Positions 8,358-19,040 of a stretch of 46,765 bases of DNA are shown here, one piece after another. Within the stretch, counting starts at the first letter, position 1; each line of letters starts with the position of its first letter. The notes beneath the pieces were generated by a model. The model was given only the letters and a program-made list of their open reading frames with translations, had not been told where the DNA came from and ran no database searches. The DNA comes from Hyphomicrobiales bacterium (GTDB lineage: Bacteria; Pseudomonadota; Alphaproteobacteria; Rhizobiales; Methyloligellaceae): the NCBI GenBank assembly GCA_021775525.1, contig JAJFHQ010000080.1, positions 1 through 46,765 on the forward strand, in the 5' to 3' direction. The translations under genes and the position numbers were made by a program.

Positions 8358-10382
8358 CTATTTGTAAATATGCCGAAGAGCTTCACCCATTTGCTCTTCG
8401 TTGTAACCAGAGGCATTCCAGTTATCGATCGGGATGTCGCCGGTACGGTATTCCCGCAAATATAGCTGGTTCGATCTCAACTCATCAAAAATATGCGCCG
8501 TGTGGGACAGGGGCCGGAACCAGTCGCGGTAGCGTCCCTCCAGTTCGCGTATCCGCCTGTCAGCTTGAGACTGGGCGAGCCGCGGAATGTCATGTTCCGT
8601 CTTGTGCAAGTATTGCGCCCTTCGCGGGGTCAGCAGGATCATCACCGACTTCCTGAACTCCCGTTTGCGTTCCGTCGAAAATGCCAGTTTTGCGATGGGA
8701 ACCCTTTGAACGCCCGGTACGCCTTCCTTGTCGGTTTCGGTTTCGCGTTCACTCAAACCACTCAGGATCAATGTCCTTCCAAAACGCATGGCGACATCGG
8801 CGTTGACGGTGGTCTTCGACGTATCGAGGCGGAATTCGAAAACGACGGACCGGTTGGGTGAGGTCAGAAATGTCCGCTCAGCACTGACACGCAGCAGAAG
8901 CAAACCACTGGGCAGGAACTCAGGCGTTACCGCCAGCTTGACGCCGATCTCCTTCTCTATCGACACGGAATCACCGGCGCCGCCTGACGTTGCCGCCGCC
9001 AGAACCTCGACGCCGGAGAAAAATTCGGAAGTCTTGCCGGCCCTGGCCACAAGTGTCGGGCGAGCCAGAACTTCGTTGCGGCCGCGCTGGGTGTTGGCGA
9101 TGTTCAGTGAATAGGTAATCGCTGGTATGCCGATAAGCTGGGTGATCGTTCTGGTATTGATCGCATCATTCTGCTGAGGAAGAAAATCCTGAGCCCTGTT
9201 CCGATTGAATGAATAGCCGGGTGTCGCGCTGAGAGGGTCGCCAAACTGGATTTGAAGGCCGGAGAGCAGATTGATGCCCTTCGACCTGGTTGTGTCTTCT
9301 TCAGTCCGGATGATGGTGACATCCACGACGACCATCTTGGGGTCCGCCGCGCTGTCACCGGGGTTGAAACCAGGACCCGTTCCCTCGTCCTGGGGAGAAA
9401 AGGATGAGCCGGGTTCGGACTGGCCACCAGGAATCTCGGATGCTCCGGGAAATCCGGATGCATCGGGGGTGCCACCCGAACCCGGGATTTGGGCCTGCCA
9501 GAAACTCTTTGAGTCGTTCTTCACCGGATTGCGTGTTTGCGGCATTTGAGCCACGGCCTTGTGGACCTGTCCCCAGCTTTTCATCCGTTGAGACAGCCAG
9601 GTGGAATTGTCCTGACCGGCGATGACAGTGTAGGCACGGTAGCTCTTCTGTGCCTCCTTGGGCTGATTTTGTGCAACGGCAAGGAGCGTGGAAGAGGCAG
9701 CAACCCGTTTTTTCCATTCAGCACTTGGCAATTTCAGTTGGCGCAGGCGGCGCAGCGCGGCATCGGCGGTTCTGACATCATGATCGTAATAGGCCGCAGC
9801 CGCGAGATAGTAGAGAACTTGCGGGTCGGAGTCGCGGTAGGGAACAGCCGATGCGAAATGAACTTTTGCCGCGCGGTAATCGCCCTGATCGTATTTGGCC
9901 AACCCGAGATAAAATTTGGACATCCAGTTCGATCCGTCGAACTTTTGCGCCATCCTGTATCCCTGCTCGGACAGGGCAAAAAGCTGGTTCTCGCCCTGCA
10001 GGGCGCGATGGTGATAGGTCAATGCATTCAGGAAATGCAGGTAGCTGTTTCGGATATCGAGTTTCAGTGCCGAGTTGAAGAGGTTAGACGCCTTTTTATA
10101 TTCGTGCTTGTCGAGCGCCTTGATCCCATCCGCGGCCAGTTTGCGCGGGATGCTGTTGATTTTGTTCTTGGGAATTCTCGAAGCAATATTTGTTTGCTTC
10201 TTTTTGGTGACCCCCTCCATCATTTTTTCGACGGAAGCGTCGTTCAGGAAACTCTCATCATTAAGCGTTCCGCTACATGAGGTGAGAACGATTCCACAGA
10301 GGACTATTCCGAACCTGGTTAGGTGCGCGGAACAGTCACTCGAACGTCTCAGAACGCTTTGCAAACGCACGCATACCCCCAC
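8358..10382 (-). CDS. TPR-secretin fusion lipoprotein (outer-membrane channel family), 674 aa
   Basis: A lipoprotein signal ends in GIVLTSC at residue 36, with Ser at +2, which favours the outer membrane. Residues about 75-270 hold TPR-like helices (repeats around DKHEYKKASNLFNSALKLD and QGDYRAAKVHFASAVPYR). A low-complexity Gly/Pro/Ser linker spans about 290-345. Residues about 346-585 match the C-terminal secretin domain of type II/III secretion and type IV pilus channels: VVVDVTIIRTEE, ARPTLVARAGKTSEFFSGVE, GVKLAVTPEFLPSG, RTLILSGLSERE, VPGVQRVPIAKLAF and KSVMILLTPR. The usual N0/N1 secretin modules are not evident, and TPRs stand in their place. A tail of about 80 residues follows. The start is GTG at 10382; GTG at 10370 is an alternative. 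It is the first gene of a run with two exported propeller proteins. No ATPase, pilin or inner-membrane platform gene lies beside it. Confidence 0.88.
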   Translation of the reverse strand: MGVCVRLQSVLRRSSDCSAHLTRFGIVLCGIVLTSCSGTLNDESFLNDASVEKMMEGVTKKKQTNIASRIPKNKINSIPRKLAADGIKALDKHEYKKASNLFNSALKLDIRNSYLHFLNALTYHHRALQGENQLFALSEQGYRMAQKFDGSNWMSKFYLGLAKYDQGDYRAAKVHFASAVPYRDSDPQVLYYLAAAAYYDHDVRTADAALRRLRQLKLPSAEWKKRVAASSTLLAVAQNQPKEAQKSYRAYTVIAGQDNSTWLSQRMKSWGQVHKAVAQMPQTRNPVKNDSKSFWQAQIPGSGGTPDASGFPGASEIPGGQSEPGSSFSPQDEGTGPGFNPGDSAADPKMVVVDVTIIRTEEDTTRSKGINLLSGLQIQFGDPLSATPGYSFNRNRAQDFLPQQNDAINTRTITQLIGIPAITYSLNIANTQRGRNEVLARPTLVARAGKTSEFFSGVEVLAAATSGGAGDSVSIEKEIGVKLAVTPEFLPSGLLLLRVSAERTFLTSPNRSVVFEFRLDTSKTTVNADVAMRFGRTLILSGLSERETETDKEGVPGVQRVPIAKLAFSTERKREFRKSVMILLTPRRAQYLHKTEHDIPRLAQSQADRRIRELEGRYRDWFRPLSHTAHIFDELRSNQLYLREYRTGDIPIDNWNASGYNEEQMGEALRHIYK

Positions 10383-10752
10383 TGCACGATGTTCGGACTA
10401 GTTACTCAAACGAACATACAGACACCACTGCTGCTATAAAAACTGACGGAACTTCACTCTCAATGCTAGCACACCAGAGCGAAATATTTCAATCAGACTC
10501 AGTATCCATCATCAGACAGCTGGTGTGGTATTTGCGCAAGTGAGCACATCGAACTTTTGAGCCATGCGAATTGCATTCCCAACGGGCATAACGCTTTGTT
10601 CTGGTTTGGATTCATTATTTCTCCCGCAAATCGAGCGCCATGACCTCCATGCTTTGGAAAAATCAAACACATTTATGTGATTCTGCGGGATGAAGGGGCT
10701 TCAATAGCGTCCTTTGGCAAGGCGCTTCAGACTTCATGATTGATAGAGAGGC
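10383..10752. other. Intergenic region upstream of the secretin operon
   Basis: This 370-base gap separates the GTG start of the secretin lipoprotein from the 3' end of tRNA-Ser. It looks richer in A+T than the flanking housekeeping genes. No convincing coding frame is seen. A candidate minus-strand promoter lies at 10463-10492. The gap is on the 3' side of the tRNA, where an island junction would be expected, but no direct repeat of the tRNA end was found here by eye. Confidence 0.6.
10463..10492 (-). promoter_or_regulatory. Candidate sigma-70-type promoter for the secretin operon
   Basis: On the minus strand TTGAAA (10492-10487) is followed after 18 bases by TAGCAT (10468-10463). Five of six and four of six bases match the consensus. 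It sits about 80 bases upstream of the GTG start. The match is moderate and would be found by chance fairly often. Confidence 0.35.
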
Positions 10753-10842
10753 TGGCGGAGGGGGAGGGATTCGAACCCCCGGGACGCTTGCGCGCCCAAC
10801 GGTTTTCGAGACCGCCCCGTTCAACCACTCCGGCACCCCTCC
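10753..10842 (-). tRNA. tRNA-Ser(CGA)
   Basis: The minus strand folds as a class II tRNA: acceptor GGAGGGG (10842-10836) pairs with CCCCTCC (10763-10757), then discriminator G and an encoded CCA (10755-10753). The anticodon loop CTCGAAA gives anticodon CGA, which reads UCG. A long variable arm and GGTTCGAATCC in the T arm are present. An apparent reading frame across it (VPEWLNGAVSKTV...) is the well-known artefact of translating tRNA-Ser. The 3' end points toward the secretin/propeller operon. Confidence 0.95.
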
Positions 10843-10920
10843 GCTGAGATACATTGTAACGTGGTCACGAGACTGAACACTCGATAGCGGGAGGGATTAA
10901 ACAATTCAAGGGTTAGCGAG

Positions 10921-11415
10921 TCAGGAACTCTGACCCTTCACCAGCGTTGCCGGTGAGATCAGCACTCCGAACTCCCTGCACCAGACAACGACGCTCTTGA
11001 ACGTCGACATGTCAGCCGATGCCGGGACCGGGAAAACCTGGCTGCCCTTGAATGCGCGGATTTTACCCAGGTCGATCTTGGCCGCGTCGTTAAAATCCGC
11101 CTTGGTTCGCACCTTGGTGTTGTCGACCAGATAGACATGGAACGCCGGGCCGGGCCCGACCTTGAAATCCTCAGCGAGGTGGAGGGTTTTGCGGCCATCC
11201 CCCTCGTCATAGAGCGTCACGTGACCCTTGCCGTAATGGACTGGGTCGGACGGGTTGGCGTGGATGAATTCGCCTTTAGCGAGTTCCACGCGTGCGCTGT
11301 TCTGGACCAGTTGCTCCGTGGCGGCCTCGTTCAGGAACCAGAACGGGTAGATAAAGATCCCTAGCGCGAAGCCGAACAGGCAGCCAAGGATACCGCCGAA
11401 CAGAAAACGTTTCAT
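10921..11415 (-). CDS. DM13-domain membrane-anchored protein, 164 aa
   Basis: The chosen ATG at 11415 has a strong ribosome site (GGAGGT, seven bases upstream). A longer frame upstream overlaps the neighbouring gene and is not protein-like. Residues about 5-30 form an N-terminal membrane or signal segment (FLFGGILGCLFGFALGIFIY). The rest matches the DM13 fold: GKGHVTLYDEGDGRKTLHL, GPAFHVYLVDN, IRAFKGSQVFPVP and the ending SVVVWCREFGVLISPATL, with the family's conserved Cys. DM13 domains have been proposed to take part in redox or electron transfer on secreted or membrane proteins; the role here is not known. It lies 133 bases downstream of the FMN glutamate-synthase-like gene on the same strand and could share its transcript. 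Confidence 0.85.
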   Translation of the reverse strand: MKRFLFGGILGCLFGFALGIFIYPFWFLNEAATEQLVQNSARVELAKGEFIHANPSDPVHYGKGHVTLYDEGDGRKTLHLAEDFKVGPGPAFHVYLVDNTKVRTKADFNDAAKIDLGKIRAFKGSQVFPVPASADMSTFKSVVVWCREFGVLISPATLVKGQSS

Positions 11416-11548
11416 TTTATTACCTCCGCGTTCATTCGTCTGGATACACACTATACGGAAATTGGTGTGGAAACAGATGCATCGGATGGAGATTGGAAAA
11501 TAGCTACTGCGCATGTTGAATGCGAGCCGTGCGTGCTTCCAAGCAGAG

Positions 11549-13045
11549 TTATTTTGCGCGTTGAGGCGGGTGTAGATCGTCCATCGGAATGGAAAGACCG
11601 CTTGCCTGGACGATACGGCAATGGTGGCGTCCGAGGGAGCGGGGATGGATGATACCGCACGAATGGGAGATGATGCCGACATCCTTGCGCATCCTCTCAA
11701 CATAATTTTTAACGCGAACCGCCTTGTCTTCGGGGTCAAGACCGGCCTGCAGGCGGGTGTCATGCGTCGTGATGCCCGTGGGACAGGTGTTCTTGTTGCA
11801 GCGCATGGACTGAATGCAGCCCAGGGCCAGCATGAAACCGCGAGCGGAATTGACGAAATCGGCTCCGGCACAATAGGCCCAGGCGGCATCCGCTGGTGTG
11901 ATGATTTTACCGGATGCAATGACCTTAATTCGCTCCCTGAGTCCGTTGCGCGTTAGAGCATCGATCGTAAGCGGGAGGGATTCGCGGATGAGCAAACCGC
12001 AATTGTCGATGAGGGCCATTGGTGCGGCGCCACTGCCTCCATCGCCGGAATCGACAGTTATAAAATCTGGTGCGTGTTTCAGTCCTCGCCGGTGAATTTC
12101 CTCGCACAACTCCTCAAGCCATTGAGTTTCACCAATCACCGTTTTGAAGCCGACAGGCTTGCCAGCCGCCCTTCGGATGCGGTCCAAATGATCCAGCAAT
12201 TGGGAGACCGAATGAACACCGGGGTGGCCATTGGGTGAAATGGAATCCTCACCCGCCGGTATGCCGCGAATGCCAGCTATTTCTTCGGTGACTTTAACAC
12301 CCGGCAGCAAGCCGCCCTTACCCGGTTTCGCACCTTGAGACAGTTTAAGTTCAATCATCCTCACCTGGGTATGCGAGGCGACCTTGCTCAACGCGTCGAA
12401 ATCGAGCGTGCCGTCGTTTTTGCGCACCCCGTAATTGGCGGTGCCGATCTGGAAGACGAGATCGCCACCACCTTCAAGATGATATGGGGACAGTCCGCCC
12501 TCACCCGTATTGAGCCAGCAGCCTGACATTCTGGCCCCCCTAGAGAGTGCCATTACAGCGGGCCGGGAGATCGAGCCGTAACTCAGGGCTGAAATATTTA
12601 TGATCGATTGTGCTTCGTATGGTGACGGGCAGTCCGGGCCGATAATGACCGGCGGGGCAGGAGTGCCTTCATCTTCTTCGGTCGGGAATGTACTGTTCAC
12701 GAAAATAACCGAACCCGGGATATCGAGGTTGTTGGTTGAACCGAAGGCAGCCGTGTTGTCGCTTCCCTCGCAGGACTTATAGACCCAGTCGCGTTCAGCA
12801 CGGTTGAAGGGCATCTCTTCGCGGTCCAGCGCGAAGAAATATTGCCGGAAAAACTCGCCCAGTTTGGTGAAGAGTGAACGGAAGCGCCCGATCACAGGAT
12901 AGTTGCGGCGAATGGCATCGCGCCGCTGCGCCACATCGATCAGAAACAGGACGATTATGAGGAGCAGGACGATGCCGACAGCAAAGACAAATGCCGCGGA
13001 CAGTAGTTTCAAGCCTTCACTTGTAATCCAGCCAAGCCAAGCCAT
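11549..13045 (-). CDS. FMN-binding glutamate synthase family protein, 498 aa
   Basis: This is a membrane-anchored relative of the FMN/Fe-S synthase domain of glutamate synthase. Residues about 12-42 form one transmembrane helix (FVFAVGIVLLLIIVLFLIDV). The rest follows the GltB central domain: INISALSYGSISRPAVMALS, GCWLNTGEGGLSPYH, IELKLSQGAKPGKGGLLPG, HPGVHSVSQLLDHL, FITVDSGDGGSGAAPMALID, GADFVNSARGFMLALGCIQS and the cysteine cluster MRCNKNTCPTGITTHD. No glutaminase domain is present. In this family the physiological reaction is often unknown, so calling it a glutamate synthase goes beyond the evidence. ATG at 13045 with AAGGGA upstream is preferred over TTG at 13078. It is divergent from rplU. 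Confidence 0.88.
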   Translation of the reverse strand: MAWLGWITSEGLKLLSAAFVFAVGIVLLLIIVLFLIDVAQRRDAIRRNYPVIGRFRSLFTKLGEFFRQYFFALDREEMPFNRAERDWVYKSCEGSDNTAAFGSTNNLDIPGSVIFVNSTFPTEEDEGTPAPPVIIGPDCPSPYEAQSIINISALSYGSISRPAVMALSRGARMSGCWLNTGEGGLSPYHLEGGGDLVFQIGTANYGVRKNDGTLDFDALSKVASHTQVRMIELKLSQGAKPGKGGLLPGVKVTEEIAGIRGIPAGEDSISPNGHPGVHSVSQLLDHLDRIRRAAGKPVGFKTVIGETQWLEELCEEIHRRGLKHAPDFITVDSGDGGSGAAPMALIDNCGLLIRESLPLTIDALTRNGLRERIKVIASGKIITPADAAWAYCAGADFVNSARGFMLALGCIQSMRCNKNTCPTGITTHDTRLQAGLDPEDKAVRVKNYVERMRKDVGIISHSCGIIHPRSLGRHHCRIVQASGLSIPMDDLHPPQRAK

Positions 13046-13079
13046 GCAATATTCCCTTTCCAGAATGGGAGAACCCAAA

Positions 13080-13107
13080 TTGACTTAAGTCACGCGATCC
13101 GTATAGT
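13080..13107 (+). promoter_or_regulatory. Promoter of rplU-rpmA
   Basis: TTGACT (13080-13085), a 16-base spacer, then TATAGT (13102-13107): five of six matches in each hexamer to the housekeeping sigma-factor consensus. It lies about 145 bases upstream of the rplU start and leaves a leader of roughly 140 bases. It falls in the divergent gap with the FMN glutamate-synthase-like gene. Confidence 0.65.
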
Positions 13108-13252
13108 GCGCGGCGAACTGCGCAATTCATTAAAGTTTGCGCATTAAGTCGCTGTCCGAGGCAGGCCGTATTAGGTGGCCCTCAAAACCCGAGCAAGTCC
13201 GCGATACGTCAAGCGCGGCGCCACAGGGCGCGGATCAAGAAGGACGAATGAG

Positions 13253-13759
13253 ATGTACGCAGTCATCCGCACCGGCGGCAAACAATATCGCGTTGCGCCG
13301 GAAGATATTATCGAAATCGAAAAAGTTACCGGCGAACAGGGTGAAATCATCCAGTTCGACCAGGTTCTGATGTTGGGCGGTGAAGGCGCTGCCCAGATCG
13401 GTGCTCCGACCGTTGATGGCGCAAGCGTTGCGGGCCAGGTGGTCGAGCAGAAGCGCGCCGACAAGATCACCGTCTTCAAGAAGAAGCGGCGGAAGAACTA
13501 TCGCCGAAAGAAAGGCCACCGCCAGCATCTCACGGCGGTGCGCATTACCGAGATTTTGACCGGCGGCAAAAAACCTTCAAAGGCAGCAGCCAAGCCAGCG
13601 CCTGCAAAAAAAGAATCCAAGGCTGACGCCAAGAAGGCTGATGATAAGAAACCAGCTGCGAAAAAGGCAGATGCGAAACCCGCAGCCAAGGCAAAAGAGC
13701 CGGCAAAAAAAACATCAGCTAAAAAGCCGGCAGCAAAGAAACCGGCAGCGAAAAAATAA
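13253..13759 (+). CDS. rplU: Large-subunit ribosomal protein bL21, with Ala/Lys-rich C-terminal extension
   Basis: Residues 1-102 are a normal L21: MYAVIRTGGKQYRVAPED, FKKKRRKNYRRKKGHRQ and HLTAVRITEI. It binds 23S rRNA in the 50S subunit. The ATG at 13253 is preceded by AAGGA at suitable spacing; a longer upstream frame has no matching homology. Residues about 103-168 are an added tail made almost only of Ala, Lys and Pro, with PAAKK-like units. Such tails are common on alphaproteobacterial L21 and are probably disordered. It is transcribed with rpmA, 49 bases downstream, from the promoter at 13080-13107. Confidence 0.96.
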   Translation: MYAVIRTGGKQYRVAPEDIIEIEKVTGEQGEIIQFDQVLMLGGEGAAQIGAPTVDGASVAGQVVEQKRADKITVFKKKRRKNYRRKKGHRQHLTAVRITEILTGGKKPSKAAAKPAPAKKESKADAKKADDKKPAAKKADAKPAAKAKEPAKKTSAKKPAAKKPAAKK

Positions 13760-13808
13760 CGACGAACCGCTCCGAATAGGGTATATGGGGCGATAAGAGG
13801 ACAGAGAC

Positions 13809-14072
13809 ATGGCTCATAAAAAAGCAGGTGGTTCATCACGCAACGGACGCGATTCGGCGGGCCGGCGGCTTGGCGTCAAGAAATATGGCGGCGAGAACGT
13901 GATTCCCGGAAACATCATCATTCGCCAGCGCGGTACCAAATGGCACCCCGGCGAAGGCGTCGGCATGGGCAAAGACCATACGATTTTTGCCATGCGCGAA
14001 GGCAATGTGAGCTTTGCCACAAAAGCCAAAGGTCGCGTCTACGTTTCGGTGGACCCGATGGCCACCAAGTAA
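13809..14072 (+). CDS. rpmA: Large-subunit ribosomal protein bL27
   Basis: This 87-residue protein is full length and typical of bL27: [40 protein letters not shown] and [14 protein letters not shown]. The N-terminal tail reaches toward the peptidyl-transferase centre of the ribosome. There is no Firmicutes-type N-terminal pre-sequence, as expected for a proteobacterium. It follows rplU in the usual two-gene operon, which ends at the strong terminator at 14133-14164. Confidence 0.97.
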   Translation: MAHKKAGGSSRNGRDSAGRRLGVKKYGGENVIPGNIIIRQRGTKWHPGEGVGMGKDHTIFAMREGNVSFATKAKGRVYVSVDPMATK

Positions 14073-14132
14073 CGGCGGTTTTCATAACGACCCGCCGGCA
14101 TCTGTCGAACCGGGGGATCGTGAAGGTCAAAG

Positions 14133-14164
14133 AAGGGGAGATGGGATGCCATCTTCCCTTTTTA
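14133..14164 (+). terminator. Rho-independent terminator of rplU-rpmA
   Basis: A 12-base-pair stem (14133-14144 with 14149-14160, one G-T pair) closes a four-base loop GATG. It is followed by a T-rich run, TTTTTATTTT in all. This is the strongest terminator seen in the window. It separates the ribosomal-protein pair from the acetyltransferase gene that starts 20 bases later. Confidence 0.9.
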
Positions 14165-14183
14165 TTTTGACTGGAGAGGACCC

Positions 14184-14777
14184 ATGGATGAGCAAGGCGA
14201 CGAACAGAACGGAACTACGCAGATAAAGCTACTGCCATTGACAACGGCCAGGCTGGTTCTGCGTATGCCGGAACCTGAAGATGCAGGACCATTCTCCTTG
14301 GTGGCCAACAATATGGCCATTGCCTCGCAGATGAGCCATCTACCGCATCCCTATTCGGAAAAGAATGCCGAGAGCTGGATCGCGGAAACGCACGCAAATA
14401 CCGATCCGCTTAAGCTGTCCCTCCTCATTACTCTCAAGGACGGCACGGTGGCCGGTGCCAATGGCGTTGCACCCAACGAGTCCGGTGAGCCGGAAATAAC
14501 CTATTTCCTGGGTGAAGATTACTGGGGGTCCGGACTGGCGACAGAGGCGGCGCAAGCTATCATTGATCTGGCGTTTTCCACGCCCGAAATTGAGCGCATT
14601 CTCGGGCGCTGCGGGGCTTCAAATCGAGGTTCAAGGCGGGTCCTGGAGAAATGCGGGTTCCAGTTCTCCTGTACAGGAATGTGTGATTGCGGTGCGCTGA
14701 ACGCCTCCATTCCCTCTGAAGAGTTCGTGCTGGAGCGCTCGGTCTGGGAGAGCCTGAAACGCTGGGGTGCGGCCTGA
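14184..14777 (+). CDS. GNAT-family N-acetyltransferase (RimJ/RimL type), 197 aa
   Basis: The protein follows the pattern of RimJ/RimL-like acetyltransferases that move an acetyl group from acetyl-CoA to an amine. TTARLVLRMPEPEDAGPFSL forms the N-terminal strand and helix, EITYFLGEDYWGSGLATEA is the acetyl-CoA binding core (residues about 105-123), and ASNRGSRRVLEKCGFQF is the C-terminal motif. The ATG has GGAGAGG upstream. The substrate cannot be told from sequence; protein N-termini, antibiotics and small amines are all possible. It is commonly found between rpmA and obgE in this bacterial group, but here it sits behind a strong terminator and so needs its own promoter. Confidence 0.85.
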   Translation: MDEQGDEQNGTTQIKLLPLTTARLVLRMPEPEDAGPFSLVANNMAIASQMSHLPHPYSEKNAESWIAETHANTDPLKLSLLITLKDGTVAGANGVAPNESGEPEITYFLGEDYWGSGLATEAAQAIIDLAFSTPEIERILGRCGASNRGSRRVLEKCGFQFSCTGMCDCGALNASIPSEEFVLERSVWESLKRWGAA

Positions 14778-14854
14778 TCGGACTGAGCCGGCTTCACCAA
14801 ATGTTTTGGTGCTGCTTGCGCCGGGCAAGGCACGCCGATAGATACCGTTGGTGA

Positions 14855-17064
<2,210 letters not shown>

Positions 17065-18357
17065 ATGAGCACGAGTGTCGTTGAAAAACAGCATCAGGAT
17101 GTCGTTGCGGTCATGGAAGCGATCGGCGCACGCGCGAAGGCTGCCGCCAGGGTGCTGGCCAACGCCGTGCCCGAAGCCAAGACCAGCGCGCTCAAGGCCA
17201 TGGCGGCAACAATCCGCGAGAGTGAAGACAAGATCCTAGCGGCCAATGAAAAGGACATGACCGCGGCTGCGGAGAAGGGCCGCTCCGGTTCATTTCTCGA
17301 CCGGCTCATGCTCAACCCGGAACGGATCGAGGGCATGGCCAAGGGTCTTGAGGACATTGCCAGCCTTGACGACCCGGTAGGCGATATAATCGCGTCATGG
17401 GAGCGCCCCAACGGTTTGCGGATTGAACGTGTGCGCACACCGCTCGGCGTCATCGGTATTATCTATGAAAGCCGCCCCAACGTGACGGCGGACGCGGGCG
17501 GGCTGTGCCTGAAGTCCGGCAATGCGGTGATCCTGCGTGGCGGCTCCGAGAGCGAGCATTCCGCACGCGCCATTCATGCGTGCCTTGCAGGGGGGCTGAA
17601 ATCTGCGGGCCTGCCCGAAGACGCAATCCAGATTGTCCCCACAACCGACCGTTCAGCAGTTGGGGAGATGCTGAAAGGATTGAATGGCACAATCGACGTG
17701 ATTGTCCCGCGCGGCGGCAAGAGCCTTGTGGAGCGGGTGCAAACGGATGCACGCGTTCCAGTGTTCGCGCATTTGGAGGGCATATGCCATGTCTATGTAC
17801 ATGAGGCGGCAGACCTTGTCATGGCGACGGATATTGCCGTCAACGCCAAGATGCGACGCACCGGGATTTGCGGTGCGGCAGAAACATTGCTGGTGGATAG
17901 CGCCTGCGCCGATACGCATCTCGGGCCGCTGGTGAAAGCGCTGCTGGATGCGGATTGTGAAATTCGTGGCGATGATGCGACCCAGGCCGTTGATGCCCGC
18001 GTCCATCCCGCAAAAGAAGATGACTGGGGAACCGAATATCTCGACGCGGTGATTTCCATCAAAGTGGTAGACGGAGCCGAGGCCGCCATCGATCATATTG
18101 AGCGTTATGGCTCGGCCCATACGGACAGCATCATCACCGATGACCAGGGGGTGGCCGATGCTTTTCTGGAGAAGGTGGGCTCGGCCATCGTGCTGCACAA
18201 CGCCTCGACCCAGTTTGCCGATGGCGGCGAATTCGGCATGGGCGCGGAGATTGGCATCGCCACGGGCAAGATGCACGCGCGAGGACCCGTCGGCGTGGAA
18301 CAGCTCACAAGTTTCAAATATGTGGTGCGCGGCAAGGGTCAGACCCGTGCCGGGTGA
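17065..18357 (+). CDS. proA: Gamma-glutamyl phosphate reductase
   Basis: ProA reduces glutamyl-5-phosphate with NADPH to glutamate semialdehyde, the step after ProB. The 430-residue protein has the aldehyde-dehydrogenase-like fold: [42 protein letters not shown], and the active-site segment [15 protein letters not shown] with the catalytic Cys. The C-terminal part has HTDSIIT and [19 protein letters not shown]. It begins immediately after proB and overlaps a possible GTG start of nadD at its 3' end, so the three are likely co-transcribed. Confidence 0.97.
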   Translation: MSTSVVEKQHQDVVAVMEAIGARAKAAARVLANAVPEAKTSALKAMAATIRESEDKILAANEKDMTAAAEKGRSGSFLDRLMLNPERIEGMAKGLEDIASLDDPVGDIIASWERPNGLRIERVRTPLGVIGIIYESRPNVTADAGGLCLKSGNAVILRGGSESEHSARAIHACLAGGLKSAGLPEDAIQIVPTTDRSAVGEMLKGLNGTIDVIVPRGGKSLVERVQTDARVPVFAHLEGICHVYVHEAADLVMATDIAVNAKMRRTGICGAAETLLVDSACADTHLGPLVKALLDADCEIRGDDATQAVDARVHPAKEDDWGTEYLDAVISIKVVDGAEAAIDHIERYGSAHTDSIITDDQGVADAFLEKVGSAIVLHNASTQFADGGEFGMGAEIGIATGKMHARGPVGVEQLTSFKYVVRGKGQTRAG

Positions 18358-18382
18358 CGCTGCGTCCGACCTACCGCCCGCC

Positions 18383-18985
18383 ATGTTGAAACCGCCCCAG
18401 GCGTATCCCGGAATGACCATCGGACTGCTCGGGGGCAGTTTCAATCCGCCGCATGCCGGGCATATACATATCTCTCAAATCGCTCTGAAGCGTCTCGGTC
18501 TCGATCGGTTGTGGTGGCTGGTCACGCCCGGGAACCCGCTCAAAAGCCGACAAGATGCAGACACTTTCACAAAGCGTCTGGCGCAGGCAGCAAAGCTTGC
18601 GGATCATCCGCGTATTGATGTCACCGGTTTTGAAGCGTCGCGGGGCAGCGCCTATACCGCAGACATGCTGGGCTTTCTCACACAACGTTTTCCCGGCACC
18701 CGTTTCATCTGGGTCATGGGGGCAGACAATCTCGTCACCTTCCATCACTGGCAGAACTGGCGCGATATTATGGGGCTGACACCAATCGCGGTAATCGACC
18801 GCCCGGGATACAGATATGCAGCACGTACGGGAAAAGCAGCCCAATGTTTTGCCCGTGCATACGTGGATGAAAGCGATGCGAAGGGTTTGCACCGTTACCA
18901 ACCGCCGGCATGGACATTCCTGAATGCACCACTCTCGCAGCTGTCATCCACAGGGCTGCGCGCTGGCGGTGACGCGAATGGTTAA
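18383..18985 (+). CDS. nadD: Nicotinate-nucleotide adenylyltransferase
   Basis: NadD transfers AMP from ATP to nicotinate mononucleotide in NAD synthesis. The nucleotidyltransferase signature GLLGGSFNPPHAGHIHIS contains the HxGH motif, and the second motif is SSTGLR near the C-terminus. FIWVMGADNLVTFHHWQNW is typical of bacterial NadD. Three starts are possible: GTG 18347 (inside proA), ATG 18383 and ATG 18413. The ATG at 18383 gives 200 residues and is preferred. It follows proA and precedes rsfS, the usual alphaproteobacterial order. Confidence 0.93.
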   Translation: MLKPPQAYPGMTIGLLGGSFNPPHAGHIHISQIALKRLGLDRLWWLVTPGNPLKSRQDADTFTKRLAQAAKLADHPRIDVTGFEASRGSAYTADMLGFLTQRFPGTRFIWVMGADNLVTFHHWQNWRDIMGLTPIAVIDRPGYRYAARTGKAAQCFARAYVDESDAKGLHRYQPPAWTFLNAPLSQLSSTGLRAGGDANG

Positions 18986-19040
18986 GCGGGTGGGTATTGA
19001 AATTGACACAATGTGCAGGCTATTCTTGAGACTGTTGCGC

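Noticed and set aside
10663-10854. Minus-strand reading frame with VPEWLNGAVSKTVGRASVPGVRI
   Set aside because: It is the translation of the tRNA-Ser gene, a common artefact, and is not a protein gene.
11416-11919. N-terminal extension of the DM13 protein frame
   Set aside because: The extension overlaps the end of the FMN glutamate-synthase-like gene and is not protein-like; the ATG at 11415 has a strong ribosome site.
14795-14811. Hairpin CACCAAA/TTTGGTG after the acetyltransferase gene
   Set aside because: The stem is short and no T-run follows, so it was not called a terminator.
19003-19026. TTGACA followed by TATTCT upstream of rsfS
   Set aside because: The spacer is only 12 bases, too short for a normal sigma-70 promoter.
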